Assembly (NCBI RefSeq): GCF_043290135.1
Contig: NW_027464604.1
Span: 1,681,501-1,745,500 of the forward strand
Length of the DNA: 64,000 nucleotides
Direction of reading: 5' to 3'
Origin: Rhipicephalus microplus
Lineage: Eukaryota > Arthropoda > Arachnida > Ixodida > Ixodidae
The notes under the pieces: generated by a model
Told to the model about the DNA's origin: nothing
Seen by the model: the letters and a program-made list of their open reading frames with translations, nothing else
The model's database searches: none
Made by a program: the position numbers and the translations under genes
Part shown: positions 33,601 through 47,100 of the stretch, one piece after another
How the letters are laid out: each line of letters begins with the position of its first letter
Numbering within the stretch: the first letter of the stretch is position 1

Positions 33601-35099
33601 CGTGCTAAGATGAATATTTGGCCTGAGCTGTCGCAAATGCTTATATTTGTTTGATGCACAAGTGGCCTGTGCATGCGTTGATTTCGTATCATGTAATGCT
33701 CTTAGCTCACGCTGGCTTAACCGCAGTACTTTTGCGATGCAGTGAAGCTTGATCATATTTAAGTATTTATCCTTTTGTTTGCCTGAAACGGACATGCCAA
33801 GATGCAAATGTGGCCTGAGCAGTCGCAAATGCTTATATTTGTTTGATGCACAAGTGGCATGTGCATACGTTCATTTCGTATCATGTAATGCTTTTCTGCT
33901 CACGCTGGCTTTACCGCAGTGCTTTTGCGATGCAGTGAAGCTTAATCATCTTTTGGTATGTGTCTTTTTGTCTCCCTGAAGTGGACGTCCCAAGATGCAT
34001 AATGGCCTGAGGAGTCGCAAATACTTATATTTTTTTGATGCACAAGTGGCGTGGGCATGCGTTCATTTCGTATGATGTAATTCTTTTGTGCTCACGCTGG
34101 CTTTACCGCAGTGCTTTCGCGATGCAGTGAAGCTAAATCATCTCTCAGTAATTGTTTTTCGTCTCCCTGAAATGGACAAGCCAAGATGCATATTTGGCCT
34201 GAGCAGTCGCAAATGCTTTTAATTGATTGATGCACAAGTGGCCTGTGCATGCGTTCATTTCGTATCATGTAATGCTCTTCTGCTCACGCTGGATTTACCT
34301 CAGTGCTTTTGCGATGCAGTGAAGCTTGATCAAATTTAGGTATTTGTCCTTTTGTTTGCCTGAAACGGACGTGCCAAGATGCATACTTGGCTTAAGCAGT
34401 CGCAAAGGCCTGTATTTGTTTGATGCGCAAGTGGCCTTGGCCTGCGTTCAATGCGTATCATGTAATGCTCTTCTGCTCAGCTGGCTCTACCGCAGTGCTT
34501 TTTCGATGCAGTTAAGCTTTATTATATTTAAGTATTTCTCTTTTTGTCTCCCTGAAACGGACGTGCCAAGATGCATATTTGGCCTGAGCAGTCGCAAATG
34601 CTTATATTTGTTTGACGCACAAGTGTCCTGGGCATGCGTTCCTTTCGTATCATGTAATGCTCTTCTGCTCACGCTGGCTTTACCGCAGTGCTTTCGCGAT
34701 GCAGTGAAGCTTAATCATATCTTGGTAATTGTTTTTTGTCTCCCTAAAACGGACATGCCAAGATGCTTATTTGGCCTGAGCAGTCGCAAATGCTTATATT
34801 TGATTGATGCACAAGTTGCCTGTGGATGCGTTCAATTTGTATCATGTAATGCTCTTCTGCTCACGCTGGCTTTACCACAGTGCTTTTTTGATCCAGTGAA
34901 GCTTAATAATTTTTTGGTAATTGTCTTTTTGTCTCCCTAAAACGGACGTACCAAGATGCATATTTGGCCTGAGCAGTCGCAAATACTTATATTTGTTTGA
35001 TGCACAAGTGGCCTGTGCATGCGTTCATTTCGTATCTTGTAATGCTCTTCTGCTCACGCTGGCTTTACCGTAGTGTTTTTGCAATGCAGTGAAGCTTGA

Positions 35100-38000
35100 T
35101 CATATTTAAGTATTTGTCCTTTTGTTTGCCAGAAACGGACGTGCCAAGATGCATATTTGGCCTGTGCAGTCGCAAATGCTTATATTTGTTTGATGCACAA
35201 ATGGCCTGTTCTTGCGTTCATTTCGTATTATGTAATGCTTTTCTGCTCGCGCTGGCTTTACCGCAGTGAATTTCTCGATGCAGTGAAGCTTAGGCATCTT
35301 TCGGTAATTGTCTTATTGTCTCCCTGAAACGGACGTGCTAAGATGCATATTTGGCCTGAGCAGTCGCAAATGCCTATATTTTTTGATGCACAAGTGGCCT
35401 GTGCTTGCGTTCATTTCGTATCATGTTCTTCTGCTCATGCTCTTCTGCTCATGTTGGCTTTACCACAGTGCTTTCGTGATGCAGTGAAGCTTAATCGTCT
35501 TTTGGTAATTGTCTTTTTGTCTCTCTGAAACGGACGTGCCAAGATGAATATTTGGCCTGAGCTGTCGCAAATGCTTATATTTATTTGATGCACAAGTGGC
35601 CTGTGCATGCGTTCATTTCGTGTCATGTAATGCTCTTAGCTCACACTGGCTTAACCGCAGTACTTTTGCGATGCAGTGAAGCTTAATCATATTTAAGTAT
35701 TTATCCTTTTGTTTGCCTGAAACGGTCATGCCAAGATGCAAATGTGGCCTGAGCAGTCGCAAATGCTTATATTTGTGTGATGCACAAGTGGCATGTGCAT
35801 ACGTTCATTTCGTATCATGTAATGCTTTTCTGCTCACGCTGGCTTTACCGCAGTGCTTTTGCGATGCAGTGAAGCTTAATCATCTTTTGGTATGTGTCTT
35901 TTTGTCTCCCTGAAATGGACGTCCCAAGATGCATAATGGCCTGAGGAGTCGCAAATACTTATATTTTTTGATGTACAAGTGGCGTGGGCATGCGTTCATT
36001 TCGTATGATGTAATTCTTTTGTGCTCACGCTGGCTTTACCGCAGTGCTTTCGCGATGCAGTGAAGCTTAATCATCTCTCAGTAATTGTTTTTCGTCTCCC
36101 TGAAATGGACAAGCCAAGATGCATATTTGGCCTGAGCAGTCGCAAATGCTTATAATTGATTGATGCACAAGTGGCCTGTGCATGCGTTCATTTCGTATCA
36201 TGTAATGCTCTTCTGCTCACGCTGGATTTACCTCAGTGCTTTTGCGATGCAGTGACGCTTGATCAAATTTAAGTATTTGTCCTTTTGTTTGCCTGAAACG
36301 GACGTGCCAAGATGCATATTTGGCTTAAGCAGTCGCAAATGCCTATATTTGTTTGATGCGCAAGTGGCCTTGGCCTGCATTCAATTCGTATCATGTAATG
36401 CTCTTCTGCTCAACTGGCTCTACCGCAGTGCTTTTTCGATGCAGTTAAGCTTTATCACATTTAAGTATTTGTCTTTTTGTCTCCCTGAAACGGACGTGCC
36501 AAGATGCATATTTGGCCTGAGCAGTCGCAAATGCTTATCATTGTTTGACGCACAAGTGGCCTGGGCATGCGTTCCTTTTGTATCATGTAATGCTCTTCTG
36601 CTCACGCTGGCTTTACCGCAGTGCTTTCGCGATGCAGTGAAGCTTAAACATCTCTTGGTAATTGTTTTTTGTCTCCCTGAAACGGACATGCCAAGATGCT
36701 TATTTGGCCTGAGCAGTCGCAAATGCTTATATTTGATTGATGCACAAGTTGCCTGTGGATGCGTTCAATTAGTATCATGTAATGCTCTTCTGCTCACGCT
36801 GGCTTTACCACAGTGCTTTTTTGATCCAGTGAAGCTTAATAATTTTTTGGTAATTGTCTTTTTGTCTCCCTAAAACGGACGTACCAAGATGCATATTTGG
36901 CCTGAGCAGTCGCAAATACTTATATTTGTTTGATGCACAAGTGGCCTGTGCATGCGTTCATTTCGTATCATGTAATGCTATTTGCTCAAGCTGGTTTTAC
37001 CGCAGTGCTTTTGTGATGCAGTGAAGCTTGATCATATTTAAGTATTTGTCCTTTTGTTTGCCTGAAGCGGACGTGCCAAGATGCATATTTGGCCTGTGCA
37101 GTCGCAAATGCTTATATTTGTTTGATGCACAAGTGGCCTGGGCATGCGTTCATTTTGTACCATGTAGTGCTCTTCTGCTCATGATGGCTTTACCGCAGTG
37201 CTCTTTCAATGCAGTGAAGCCTAATCATTTCTTGGTAATTGTTTTTTTGTCCTCTTGAAACGGACATGTCAAGATGCATATTTGGCCTGAGCAGTCGCAA
37301 ATGCTTATATTTGATTGATGCACAAGTGGCCAGTGCATGCGTTCATTTCGTATCATGTAATGCTCTTCTGCTCACACTGGCATTACCGCAGTGCTTTTGC
37401 GATGCAGTGAAGCTTGATCAAATTTAAGTATTTGTCTTTTCGTTTGTCTGAGACGGACATGCCAAGATGCATATTTGGCCTGAGCAGTCGCAAATACTTA
37501 TATTTGTTTGATGCACAAGTGGCCTGTGCATGCGTTCATTTCGTATGTTGTAATGCTCTTCTGCTCACGCTGGCTTTACCGCAGTGCTTTTGCAATGCAG
37601 TGAAGCTTGATCATATATAAGTATTTGTCCTTTTGTTTGCCAGAAAGGGACGTGCCAAGATGCATATTTGGCCTGTGCAGTCGCAAATGCTTATATTTGT
37701 TTGATGCACAAGTGGCCTGTTCTTGCGTTCATTTCGTATCATGTAATACTTATCCGCTCACGCTGGCTTTACCGCTGTGAATTTCGCAATGCAGTGAAGC
37801 TTAGTCGTCTTTCGGTGATTGTCTTTTTGTCTCTCTGAAACGGACGTGCCAAGATGCATATTTGGCCTGAGCAGTCGCAAATGCTTATATTTGTTTGATG
37901 CACAAGTGGCCTGTGCATGCGTTCGTTTCGTATCATGTAATGCTCTTCTGCTCACGCTGGCTTTAGCGCACTGCTTTTGCGATGCAGTGAAGCTTAATCA

Positions 38001-39100
38001 TCTTTTGGTATGTGTCTTTTTGTCTCCCTGAAATGGACGTGCCAAGATGCATATTGGCCTGAGCAGTCGCTAATACTTAAATTTTTTGATGCACAAGTGG
38101 CCTGTGCATGCGTTCATTTCGTATCTTGTAATGCTCTTCTGCTCACGCTGGCTTTACCGTAGTGTTTTTGCAATGCAGTGAAGCTTGATCATATTTAAGT
38201 ATTTGTCCTTCTGTTTGCCAGAAACGGACGTGCCAAGATGCATATTTGGCCTGTGCACTCGCAAATGCTTATATTTGTTTGATGCACAAGTGGCCTGTTC
38301 TTGCGTTCATTTCGTATTATGTAATGATTTTCTGCTCGCGCTGGCTTTACCGCAGTGAATTTCGCGATGCAGTGAAGCTTAGGCATCTTTCGGTAATTGT
38401 CTTATTGTCTCCCTGAAACGGACGTGCTAAGATGCATATTTGGCCTGAGCAGTCGCAAATGCCTATATGTTTTGATGCACAAGTGGCCTGTGCTTGCGTT
38501 CATTTCGTATCATGTTCTTCTGCTCATGCTCTTCTGCTCATGTTGGCTTTACCACAGTGCTTTCGTGATGCAGTGAAGCTTAATCGTCTTTTGGTAATTG
38601 TCTTTTTGTCTCTCTGAAACGGACGTGCCAAGATGAATATTTGGCCTGAGCTGTCTCAAATGCTTATATTTGTTTGATGCACAAGTGGCCTGTGCATGCG
38701 TTCATTTCGTATCATGTAATGCTCTTAGCTCACGCTGGCTTAACCGCAGTACTTTTGCGATGCAGTGAAGCTTGATCATATTTAAGTATTTATCCTTTTG
38801 TTTGCCTGAAACGGACATGCCAAGATGCAAATGTGGCCTGAGCAGTCGCAAATGCTTATATTTGTTTGATGCACAAGTGGCATGTGCATACGTTCATTTC
38901 GCATCATGTAATGCTTTTCTGCTCACGCTGGCTTTACCGCAGTGCTTTTGCGATGAAGTGAAGCTTAATCATCTTTTGGTATGTGTCTTTTTGTCTCCCT
39001 GAAGTGGACGTCCCAAGATGCATAATGGCCTGAGGAGTCGCAAATACTTATATTTTTTGATGCACAAGTGGCGTGGGCATGCGTTCATTTCGTATGATGT
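35100..39100 (+). repeat. 4.0-kb core unit, long copy
   Basis: 35.1-37.3 kb recurs at 39.55-41.75 kb with a shift of exactly 4,445 bp at every landmark checked (35106, 35343, 35713, 36259, 37028). 37.8-39.1 kb recurs with a shift of 4,059 bp. The 386-bp change equals two monomers, present here (about 37.3-37.7 kb) and absent from the partner. Confidence 0.85.
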
Positions 39101-39544
39101 AATTCTTTTGTGCTCACGCTGGCTTTACCGCAGTGCTTTCGCGATGCAGTGAAGCTTAATCATCTCTTGGTAATTGTTTTTTGTCTCCCTAAAACGGACA
39201 TGCCAAGATGCTTATTTGGCCTGAGCAGTCGCAAATGCTTATATTTGATTGATGCACAAGTTGCCTGTGGATGCGTTCAATTTGTATCATGTAATGCTCT
39301 TCTGCTCACGCTGGCTTTACCACAGTGCTTTTTTGATCCAGTGAAGCTTAATAATTTTTTGGTAATTGTCTTTTTGTCTCCCTAAAACGGACGTACCAAG
39401 ATGCATATTTGGCCTGAGCAGTCGCAAATACTTATATTTGTTTGATGCACAAGTGGCCTGTGCATGCGTTCATTTCGTATCTTGTAATGCTCTTCTGCTC
39501 ACGCTGGCTTTACCGTAGTGTTTTTGCAATGCAGTGAAGCTTGA

Positions 39545-42500
39545 TCATATTTAAGTATTTGTCCTTTTGTTTGCCAGAAACGGACGTGCCAAGATGCATA
39601 TTTGGCCTGTGCAGTCGCAAATGCTTATATTTGTTTGATGCACAAATGGCCTGTTCTTGCGTTCATTTCGTATTATGTAATGCTTTTCTGCTCGCGCTGG
39701 CTTTACCGCAGTGAATTTCTCGATGCAGTGAAGCTTAGGCATCTTTCGGTAATTGTCTTATTGTCTCCCTGAAACGGACGTGCTAAGATGCATATTTGGC
39801 CTGAGCAGTCGCAAATGCCTATATTTTTTGATGCACAAGTGGCCTGTGCTTGCGTTCATTTCGTATCATGTTCTTCTGCTCATGCTCTTCTGCTCATGTT
39901 GGCTTTACCACAGTGCTTTCGTGATGCAGTGAAGCTTAATCGTCTTTTGGTAATTGTCTTTTTGTCTCTCTGAAACGGACGTGCCAAGATGAATATTTGG
40001 CCTGAGCTGTCGCAAATGCTTATATTTATTTGATGCACAAGTGGCCTGTGCATGCGTTCATTTCGTGTCATGTAATGCTCTTAGCTCACGCTGGCTTAAC
40101 CGCAGTACTTTTGCGATGCAGTGAAGCTTAATCATATTTAAGTATTTATCCTTTTGTTTGCCTGAAACGGTCATGCCAAGATGCAAATGTGGCCTGAGCA
40201 GTCGCAAATGCTTATATTTGTTTGATGCACAAGTGGCATGTGCATACGTTCATTTCGTATCATGTAATGCTTTTCTGCTCACGCTGGCTTTACCGCAGTG
40301 CTTTTGCGATGCAGTGAAGCTTAATCATCTTTTGGTATGTGTCTTTTTGTCTCCCTGAAATGGACGTCCCAAGATGCATAATGGCCTGAGGAGTCGCAAA
40401 TACTTATATTTTTTGATGCACAAGTGGCGTGGGCATGCGTTCATTTCGTATGATGTAATTCTTTTGTGCTCACGCTGGCTTTACCGCAGTGCTTTCGCGA
40501 TGCAGTGAAGCTTAATCATCTCTCAGTAATTGTTTTTCGTCTCCCTGAAATGGACAAGCCAAGATGCATATTTGGCCTGAGCAGTCGCAAATGCTTATAA
40601 TTGATTGATGCACAAGTGGCCTGTGCATGCGTTCATTTCGTATCATGTAATGCTCTTCTGCTCACGCTGGATTTACCTCAGTGCTTTTGCGATGCAGTGA
40701 CGCTTGATCAAATTTAAGTATTTGTCCTTTTGTTTGCCTGAAACGGACGTGCCAAGATGCATATTTGGCTTAAGCAGTCGCAAATGCCTATATTTGTTTG
40801 ATGCGCAAGTGGCCTTGGCCTGCATTCAATTCGTATCATGTAATGCTCTTCTGCTCAACTGGCTCTACCGCAGTGCTTTTTCGATGCAGTTAAGCTTTAT
40901 CATATTTAAGTATTTGTCTTTTTGTCTCCCTGAAACGGACGTGCCAAGATGCATATTTGGCCTGAGCAGTCGCAAATGCTTATCATTGTTTGACGCACAA
41001 GTGGCCTGGGCATGCGTTCCTTTCGTATCATGTAATGCTCTTCTGCTCACGCTGGCTTTACCGCAGTGCTTTCGCGATGCAGTGAAGCTTAAACATCTCT
41101 TGGTAATTGTTTTTTGTCTCCCTGAAACGGACATGCCAAGATGCTTATTTGGCCTGAGCAGTCGCAAATGCTTATATTTGATTGATGCACAAGTTGCCTG
41201 TGGATGCGTTCAATTAGTATCATGTAATGCTCTTCTGCTCACGCTGGCTTTACAACAGTGCTTTTTTGATCCAGTGAAGCTTAATAATTTTTTGGTAATT
41301 GTCTTTTTGTCTCCCTAAAACGGACGTACCAAGATGCATATTTGGCCTGAGCAGTCGCAAATACTTATATTTGTTTGATGCACAAGTGGCCTGTGCATGC
41401 GTTCATTTCGTATCATGTAATGCTATTTGCTCAAGCTGGTTTTACCGCAGTGCTTTTGTGATGCAGTGAAGCTTGATCATATTTAAGTATTTGTCCTTTT
41501 GTTTGCCTGAAGCGGACGTGCCAAGATGCATATTTGGCCTGTGCAGTCGCAAATGCTTATATTTGTTTGATGCACAAGTGGCCTGGGCATGCGTTCATTT
41601 TGTACCATGTAGTGCTCTTCTGCTCATGATGGCTTTACCGCAGTGCTCTTTCAATGCAGTGAAGCCTAATCATTTCTTGGTAATTGTTTTTTTGTCCTCT
41701 TGAAACGGACATGTCAAGATGCATATTTGGCCTGAGCAGTCGCAAATGCTTATATTTGATTGATGCACAAGTGGCCTGTTCTTGCGTTCATTTCGTATCA
41801 TGTAATACTTATCCGCTCACGCTGGCTTTACCGCTGTTAATTTCGCAATGCAGTGAAGCTTAGTCGTCTTTCGGTGATTGTCTTTTTGTCTCTCTGAAAC
41901 GGACGTGCCAAGATGCATATTTGGCCTGAGCAGTCGCAAATGCTTATATTTGTTTGATGCACAAGTGGCCTGTGCATGCGTTCGTTTCGTATCATGTAAT
42001 GCTCTTCTGCTCACGCTGGCTTTAGCGCACTGCTTTTGCGATGCAGTGAAGCTTAATCATCTTTTGGTATGTGTCTTTTTGTCTCCCTGAAATGGACGTG
42101 CCAAGATGCATATTGGCCTGAGCAGTCGCTAATACTTAAATTTTTTGATGCACAAGTGGCCTGTGCATGCGTTCATTTCGAATCTTGTAATGCTCTTCTG
42201 CTCACGCTGGCTTTACCGTAGTGTTTTTGCAATGCAGTGAAGCTTGATCATATTTAAGTATTTGTCCTTCTGTTTGCCAGAAACGGACGTGCCAAGATGC
42301 ATATTTGGCCTGTGCACTCGCAAATGCTTATATTTGTTTGATGCACAAGTGGCCTGTTCTTGCGTTCATTTCGTATTATGTAATGATTTTCTGCTCGCGC
42401 TGGCTTTACCGCAGTGAATTTCGCGATGCAGTGAAGCTTAGGCATCTTTCGGTAATTGTCTTATTGTCTCCCTGAAACGGACGTGCTAAGATGCATATTT

Positions 42501-43160
42501 CGCCTGAGCAGTCGCAAATGCCAATATTTTTTGATGCACAAGTGGCCTGTGCTTGCGTTCATTTCGTATCATGTTCTTCTGCTCATGCTCTTCTGCTCAT
42601 GTTGGCTTTACCACAGTGCTTTCGTGATGCAGTGAAGCTTAATCGTCTTTTGGTAATTGTCTTTTTGTCTCTCTGAAACGGACGTGCCAAGATGAATATT
42701 TGGCCTGAGCTGTCTCAAATGCTTATATTTGTTTGATGCACAAGTGGCCTGTGCATGCGTTCATTTCGTATCATGTAATGCTCTTAGCTCACGCTGGCTT
42801 AACCGCAGTACTTTTGCGATGCAGTGAAGCTTGATCATATTTAAGTATTTATCCTTTTGTTTGCCTGAAACGGACATGCCAAGATGCAAATGTGGCCTGA
42901 GCAGTCGCAAATGCTTATATTTGTTTGATGCACAAGTGGCATGTGCATACGTTCATTTCGCATCATGTAATGCTTTTCTGCTCACGCTGGCTTTACCGCA
43001 GTGCTTTTGCGATGAAGTGAAGCTTAATCATCTTTTGGTATGTGTCTTTTTGTCTCCCTGAAGTGGACGTCCCAAGATGCATAATGGCCTGAGGAGTCGC
43101 AAATACTTATATTTTTTGATGCACAAGTGGCGTGGGCATGCGTTCATTTCGTATGATGTA
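39545..43160 (+). repeat. Core unit, short copy lacking two monomers
   Basis: The partner of 35.1-39.1 kb. The missing 386 bp is bridged at about 41.75-41.79 kb by a hybrid monomer: its left part has the ATTTGATTGATGCAC variant and its right part the CCTGTTCTTGCG variant. Rare markers shared with the long copy include GTGTCATGTAATG and GGTCATGCC. Confidence 0.84.
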
Positions 43161-44100
43161 ATTCTTTTGTGCTCACGCTGGCTTTACCGCAGTGCTTTCG
43201 CGATGCAGTGAAGCTAAATCATCTCTCAGTAATTGTTTTTCGTCTCCCTGAAATGGACAAGCCAAGATGCATATTTGGCCTGAGCAGTCGCAAATGCTTA
43301 TAATTGATTGATGCACAAGTGGCCTGTGCATGCGTTCATTTCGTATCATGTAATGCTCTTCTGCACACGCTGGATTTACCTCAGTGCTTTTGCGATGCAG
43401 TGAAGCTTGATCAAATTTAAGTATTTGTCCTTTTGTTTGCCTGAAACGGACGTGCCAAGATGCAAATTTGGCTTAAGCAGTCGCAAAGGCCTATATTTGT
43501 TTGATGCGCAAGTGGCCTTGGCCTGCGTTCAATTCGTATCATGTAATGCTCTTCTGCTCAGCTGGCTCTACCGCAGTGCTTTTTCGATGCTGTTAAGCTT
43601 TATCATATTTAAGTATTTGTCTTTTTGTCTCCCTGAAACGGACGTGCCAAGATGCATATTTGGCCTGAGCAGTCGCAAATGCTTATCATTGTTTGACGCA
43701 CAAGTGGCCTGGGCATGCGTTCCTTTCGTATCATGTAATGCTCTTCTGCTCACGCTGGCTTTACCGCAGTGCTTTCGCGATGCAGTGAAGCTTAAACATC
43801 TCTTGGTAATTGTTTTTTGTCTCCCTGAAACGGACATGCCAAGATGCTTATTTGGCCTGAGCAGTCGCAAATGCTTATATTTGATTGATGCACAAGTTGC
43901 CTGTGGATGCGTTCAATTAGTATCATGTAATGCTCTTCTGCTCACGCTGGCTTTACCACAGTGCTTTTTTGATCCAGTGAAGCTTAATAATTTTTTGGTA
44001 ATTGTCTTTTTGTCTCCCTAAAACGGACGTACCAAGATGCATATTTGGCCTGAGCAGTCGCAAATACTTATATTTGTTTGATGCACAAGTGGCCTGTGCA
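42000..44100 (+). repeat. Core segment repeated at about 45.09-47.2 kb (16-monomer shift)
   Basis: Landmarks 42254, 42491, 42831 and 43407 recur at 45342, 45579, 45919 and 46495, always shifted by 3,088 bp. Shared rare variants include CTGTGCACTCGC, GCATCATGTAATG and TGCACACGCTGG. Confidence 0.82.
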
Positions 44101-47100
44101 TGCTTTCATTTCGTATCTTCTAGTGCTCTTCTGCTCATGCTGGCTTTACCGCAATGCTGTTTCGATGCAGTGAAGCTTGATGATATTTTAGTATTTGTCC
44201 TTTTGTTTGCCTGAAACGGACGTGCCAAGATGCATATTTGGCCTGAGCAGTCACGAATGCTTATATTTGTTTGATGCAAAAGTGGCCTGTGCATGCGTTA
44301 ATTTCGTATCATGTAATGCTTTTCTGCTCACGGTGGCTTTACCGCAGTGCTTTCGCGATGCAGTGAAGCTTAATCATTTTTTGGTAATTGTCTTTTTGTC
44401 TCCATGAAACGAACGGGCCAAGATGCATATTTGGCCTGAGCAGTCGCAAATGCTTATATTTGTTTGATGCACAAGTGGCCTGTGCATGCGTTCATTTCGT
44501 ATCATGTAATGCTATTTGCTCAAGCTGGTTTTACCGCAGTGCTTTTGTGATGCAGTGAAGCTTGATCATATTTAAGTATTTGTCCTTTTGTTTGCCTGAA
44601 GCGGACGTGCCAAGATGCATATTTGGCCTGTGCAGTCACAAATGCTTATATTTGTTTGATGCACAAGTGGCCTGGGCATGCGTTCATTTTGTACCATGTA
44701 GTGCTCTTCTGCTCATGATGGCTTTACCGCAGTGCTCTTTCAATGCAGTGAAGCCTAATCATTTCTTGGTAATTGTTTTTTTGTCCTCTTGAAACGGACA
44801 TGTCAAGATGCATATTTGGCCTGAGCAGTCGCAAATGCTTATATTTGATTGATGCACAAGTGGCCAGTGCATGCGTTCATTTCGTATCATGTAATGCTCT
44901 TCTGCTCACACTGGCATTACCGCAGTGCTTTTGCGATGCAGTGAAGCTTGATCATATATAAGTATTTGTCCTTTTGTTTGCCAGAAAGGGACGTGCCAAG
45001 ATGCATATTTGGCCTGTGCAGTCGCAAATGCTTATATTTGTTTGATGCACAAGTGGCCTGTGCATGCGTTCGTTTCGTCTCATGTAATGCTCTTCTGCTC
45101 ACGCTGGCTTTAGCGCACTGCTTTTGCGATGCAGTGAAGCTTAATCATCTTTTGGTATGTGTCTTTTTGTCTCCCTGAAATGGACGTGCCAAGATGCATA
45201 TTGGCCTGAGCAGTCGCTAATACTTAAATTTTTTGATGCACAAGTGGCCTGTGCATGCGTTCATTTCGTATCTTGTAATGCTCTTCTGCTCACGCTGGCT
45301 TTACCGTAGTGTTTTTGCAATGCAGTGAAGCTTGATCATATTTAAGTATTTGTCCTTCTGTTTGCCAGAAACGGACGTGCCAAGATGCATATTTGGCCTG
45401 TGCACTCGCAAATGCTTATATTTGTTTGATGCACAAGTGGCCTGTTCTTGCGTTCATTTCGTATTATGTAATGATTTTCTGCTCGCGCTGGCTTTACCGC
45501 AGTGAATTTCGCGATGCAGTGAAGCTTAGGCATCTTTCGGTAATTGTCTTATTGTCTCCCTGAAACGGACGTGCTAAGATGCATATTTGGCCTGAGCAGT
45601 CGCAAATGCCTATATTTTTTGATGCACAAGTGGCCTGTGCTTGCGTTCATTTCGTATCATGTTCTTCTGCTCATGCTCTTCTGCTCATGTTGGCTTTACC
45701 ACAGTGCTTTCGTGATGCAGTGAAGCTTAATCGTCTTTTGGTAATTGTCTTTTTTTCTCTCTGAAACGGACGTGCCAAGATGAATATTTGGCCTGAGCTG
45801 TCTCAAATGCTTATATTTGTTTGATGCACAAGTGGCCTGTGCATGCGTTCATTTCGTATCATGTAATGCTCTTAGCTCACGCTGGCTTAACCGCAGTACT
45901 TTTGCGATGCAGTGAAGCTTGATCATATTTAAGTATTTATCCTTTTGTTTGCCTGAAACGGACATGCCAAGATGCAAATGTGGCCTGAGCAGTCGCAAAT
46001 GCTTATATTTGTTTGATGCACAAGTGGCATGTGCATACGTTCATTTCGCATCATGTAATGCTTTTCTGCTCACGCTGGCTTTACCGCAGTGCTTTTGCGA
46101 TGAAGTGAAGCTTAATCATCTTTTGGTATGTGTCTTTTTGTCTCCCTGAAGTGGACGTCCCAAGATGCATAATGGCCTGAGGAGTCGCAAATACTTATAT
46201 TTTTTGATGCACAAGTGGCGTGAGCATGCGTTCATTTCGTATGATGTAATTCTTTTGTGCTCACGCTGGCTTTACCGCAGTGCTTTCGCGATGCAGTGAA
46301 GCTAAATCATCTCTCAGTAATTGTTTTTCGTCTCCCTGAAATGGACAAGCCAAGATGCATATTTGGCCTGAGCAGTCGCAAATGCTTATAATTGATTGAT
46401 GCACAAGTGGCCTGTGCATGCGTTCATTTCGTATCATGTAATGCTCTTCTGCACACGCTGGATTTACCTCAGTGCTTTTGCGATGCAGTGAAGCTTGATC
46501 AAATTTAAGTATTTGTCCTTTTGTTTGCCTGAAACGGACGTGCCAAGATGCAAATTTGGCTTAAGCAGTCGCAAAGGCCTATATTTGTTTGATGCGCAAG
46601 TGGCCTTGGCCTGCGTTCAATTCGTATCATGTAATGCTCTTCTGCTCAGCTGGCTCTACCGCAGTGCTTTTTCGATGCAGTTAAGCTTTATCATATTTAA
46701 GTATTTGTCTTTTTTTCTCCCTGAAACGGACGTGCCAAGATGCATATTTGGCCTGAGCAGTCGCAAATGCTTATATTTGTTTGACGCACAAGTGTCCTGG
46801 GCATGCGTTCCTTTCGTATCATGTAATGCTCTTCTGCTCACGCTGGCTTTAGCGCAGTGCTTTCGCGATGCAGTGAAGCTTAATCATCTCTTGGTAATTG
46901 TTTTTTGTCTCCCTGAAACGGACATGCCAAGATGCTTATTTGGCCTGAGCAGTCGCAAATGCTTATATTTGATTGATGCACAAGTTGCCTGTGGATGCGT
47001 TCAATTTGTATCATGTAATGCTCTTCTGCTCACGCTGGCTTTACCACAGTGCTTTTTTGATCCAGTGAAGCTTAATAATTTTTTGGTATTTGTCTTTTTG

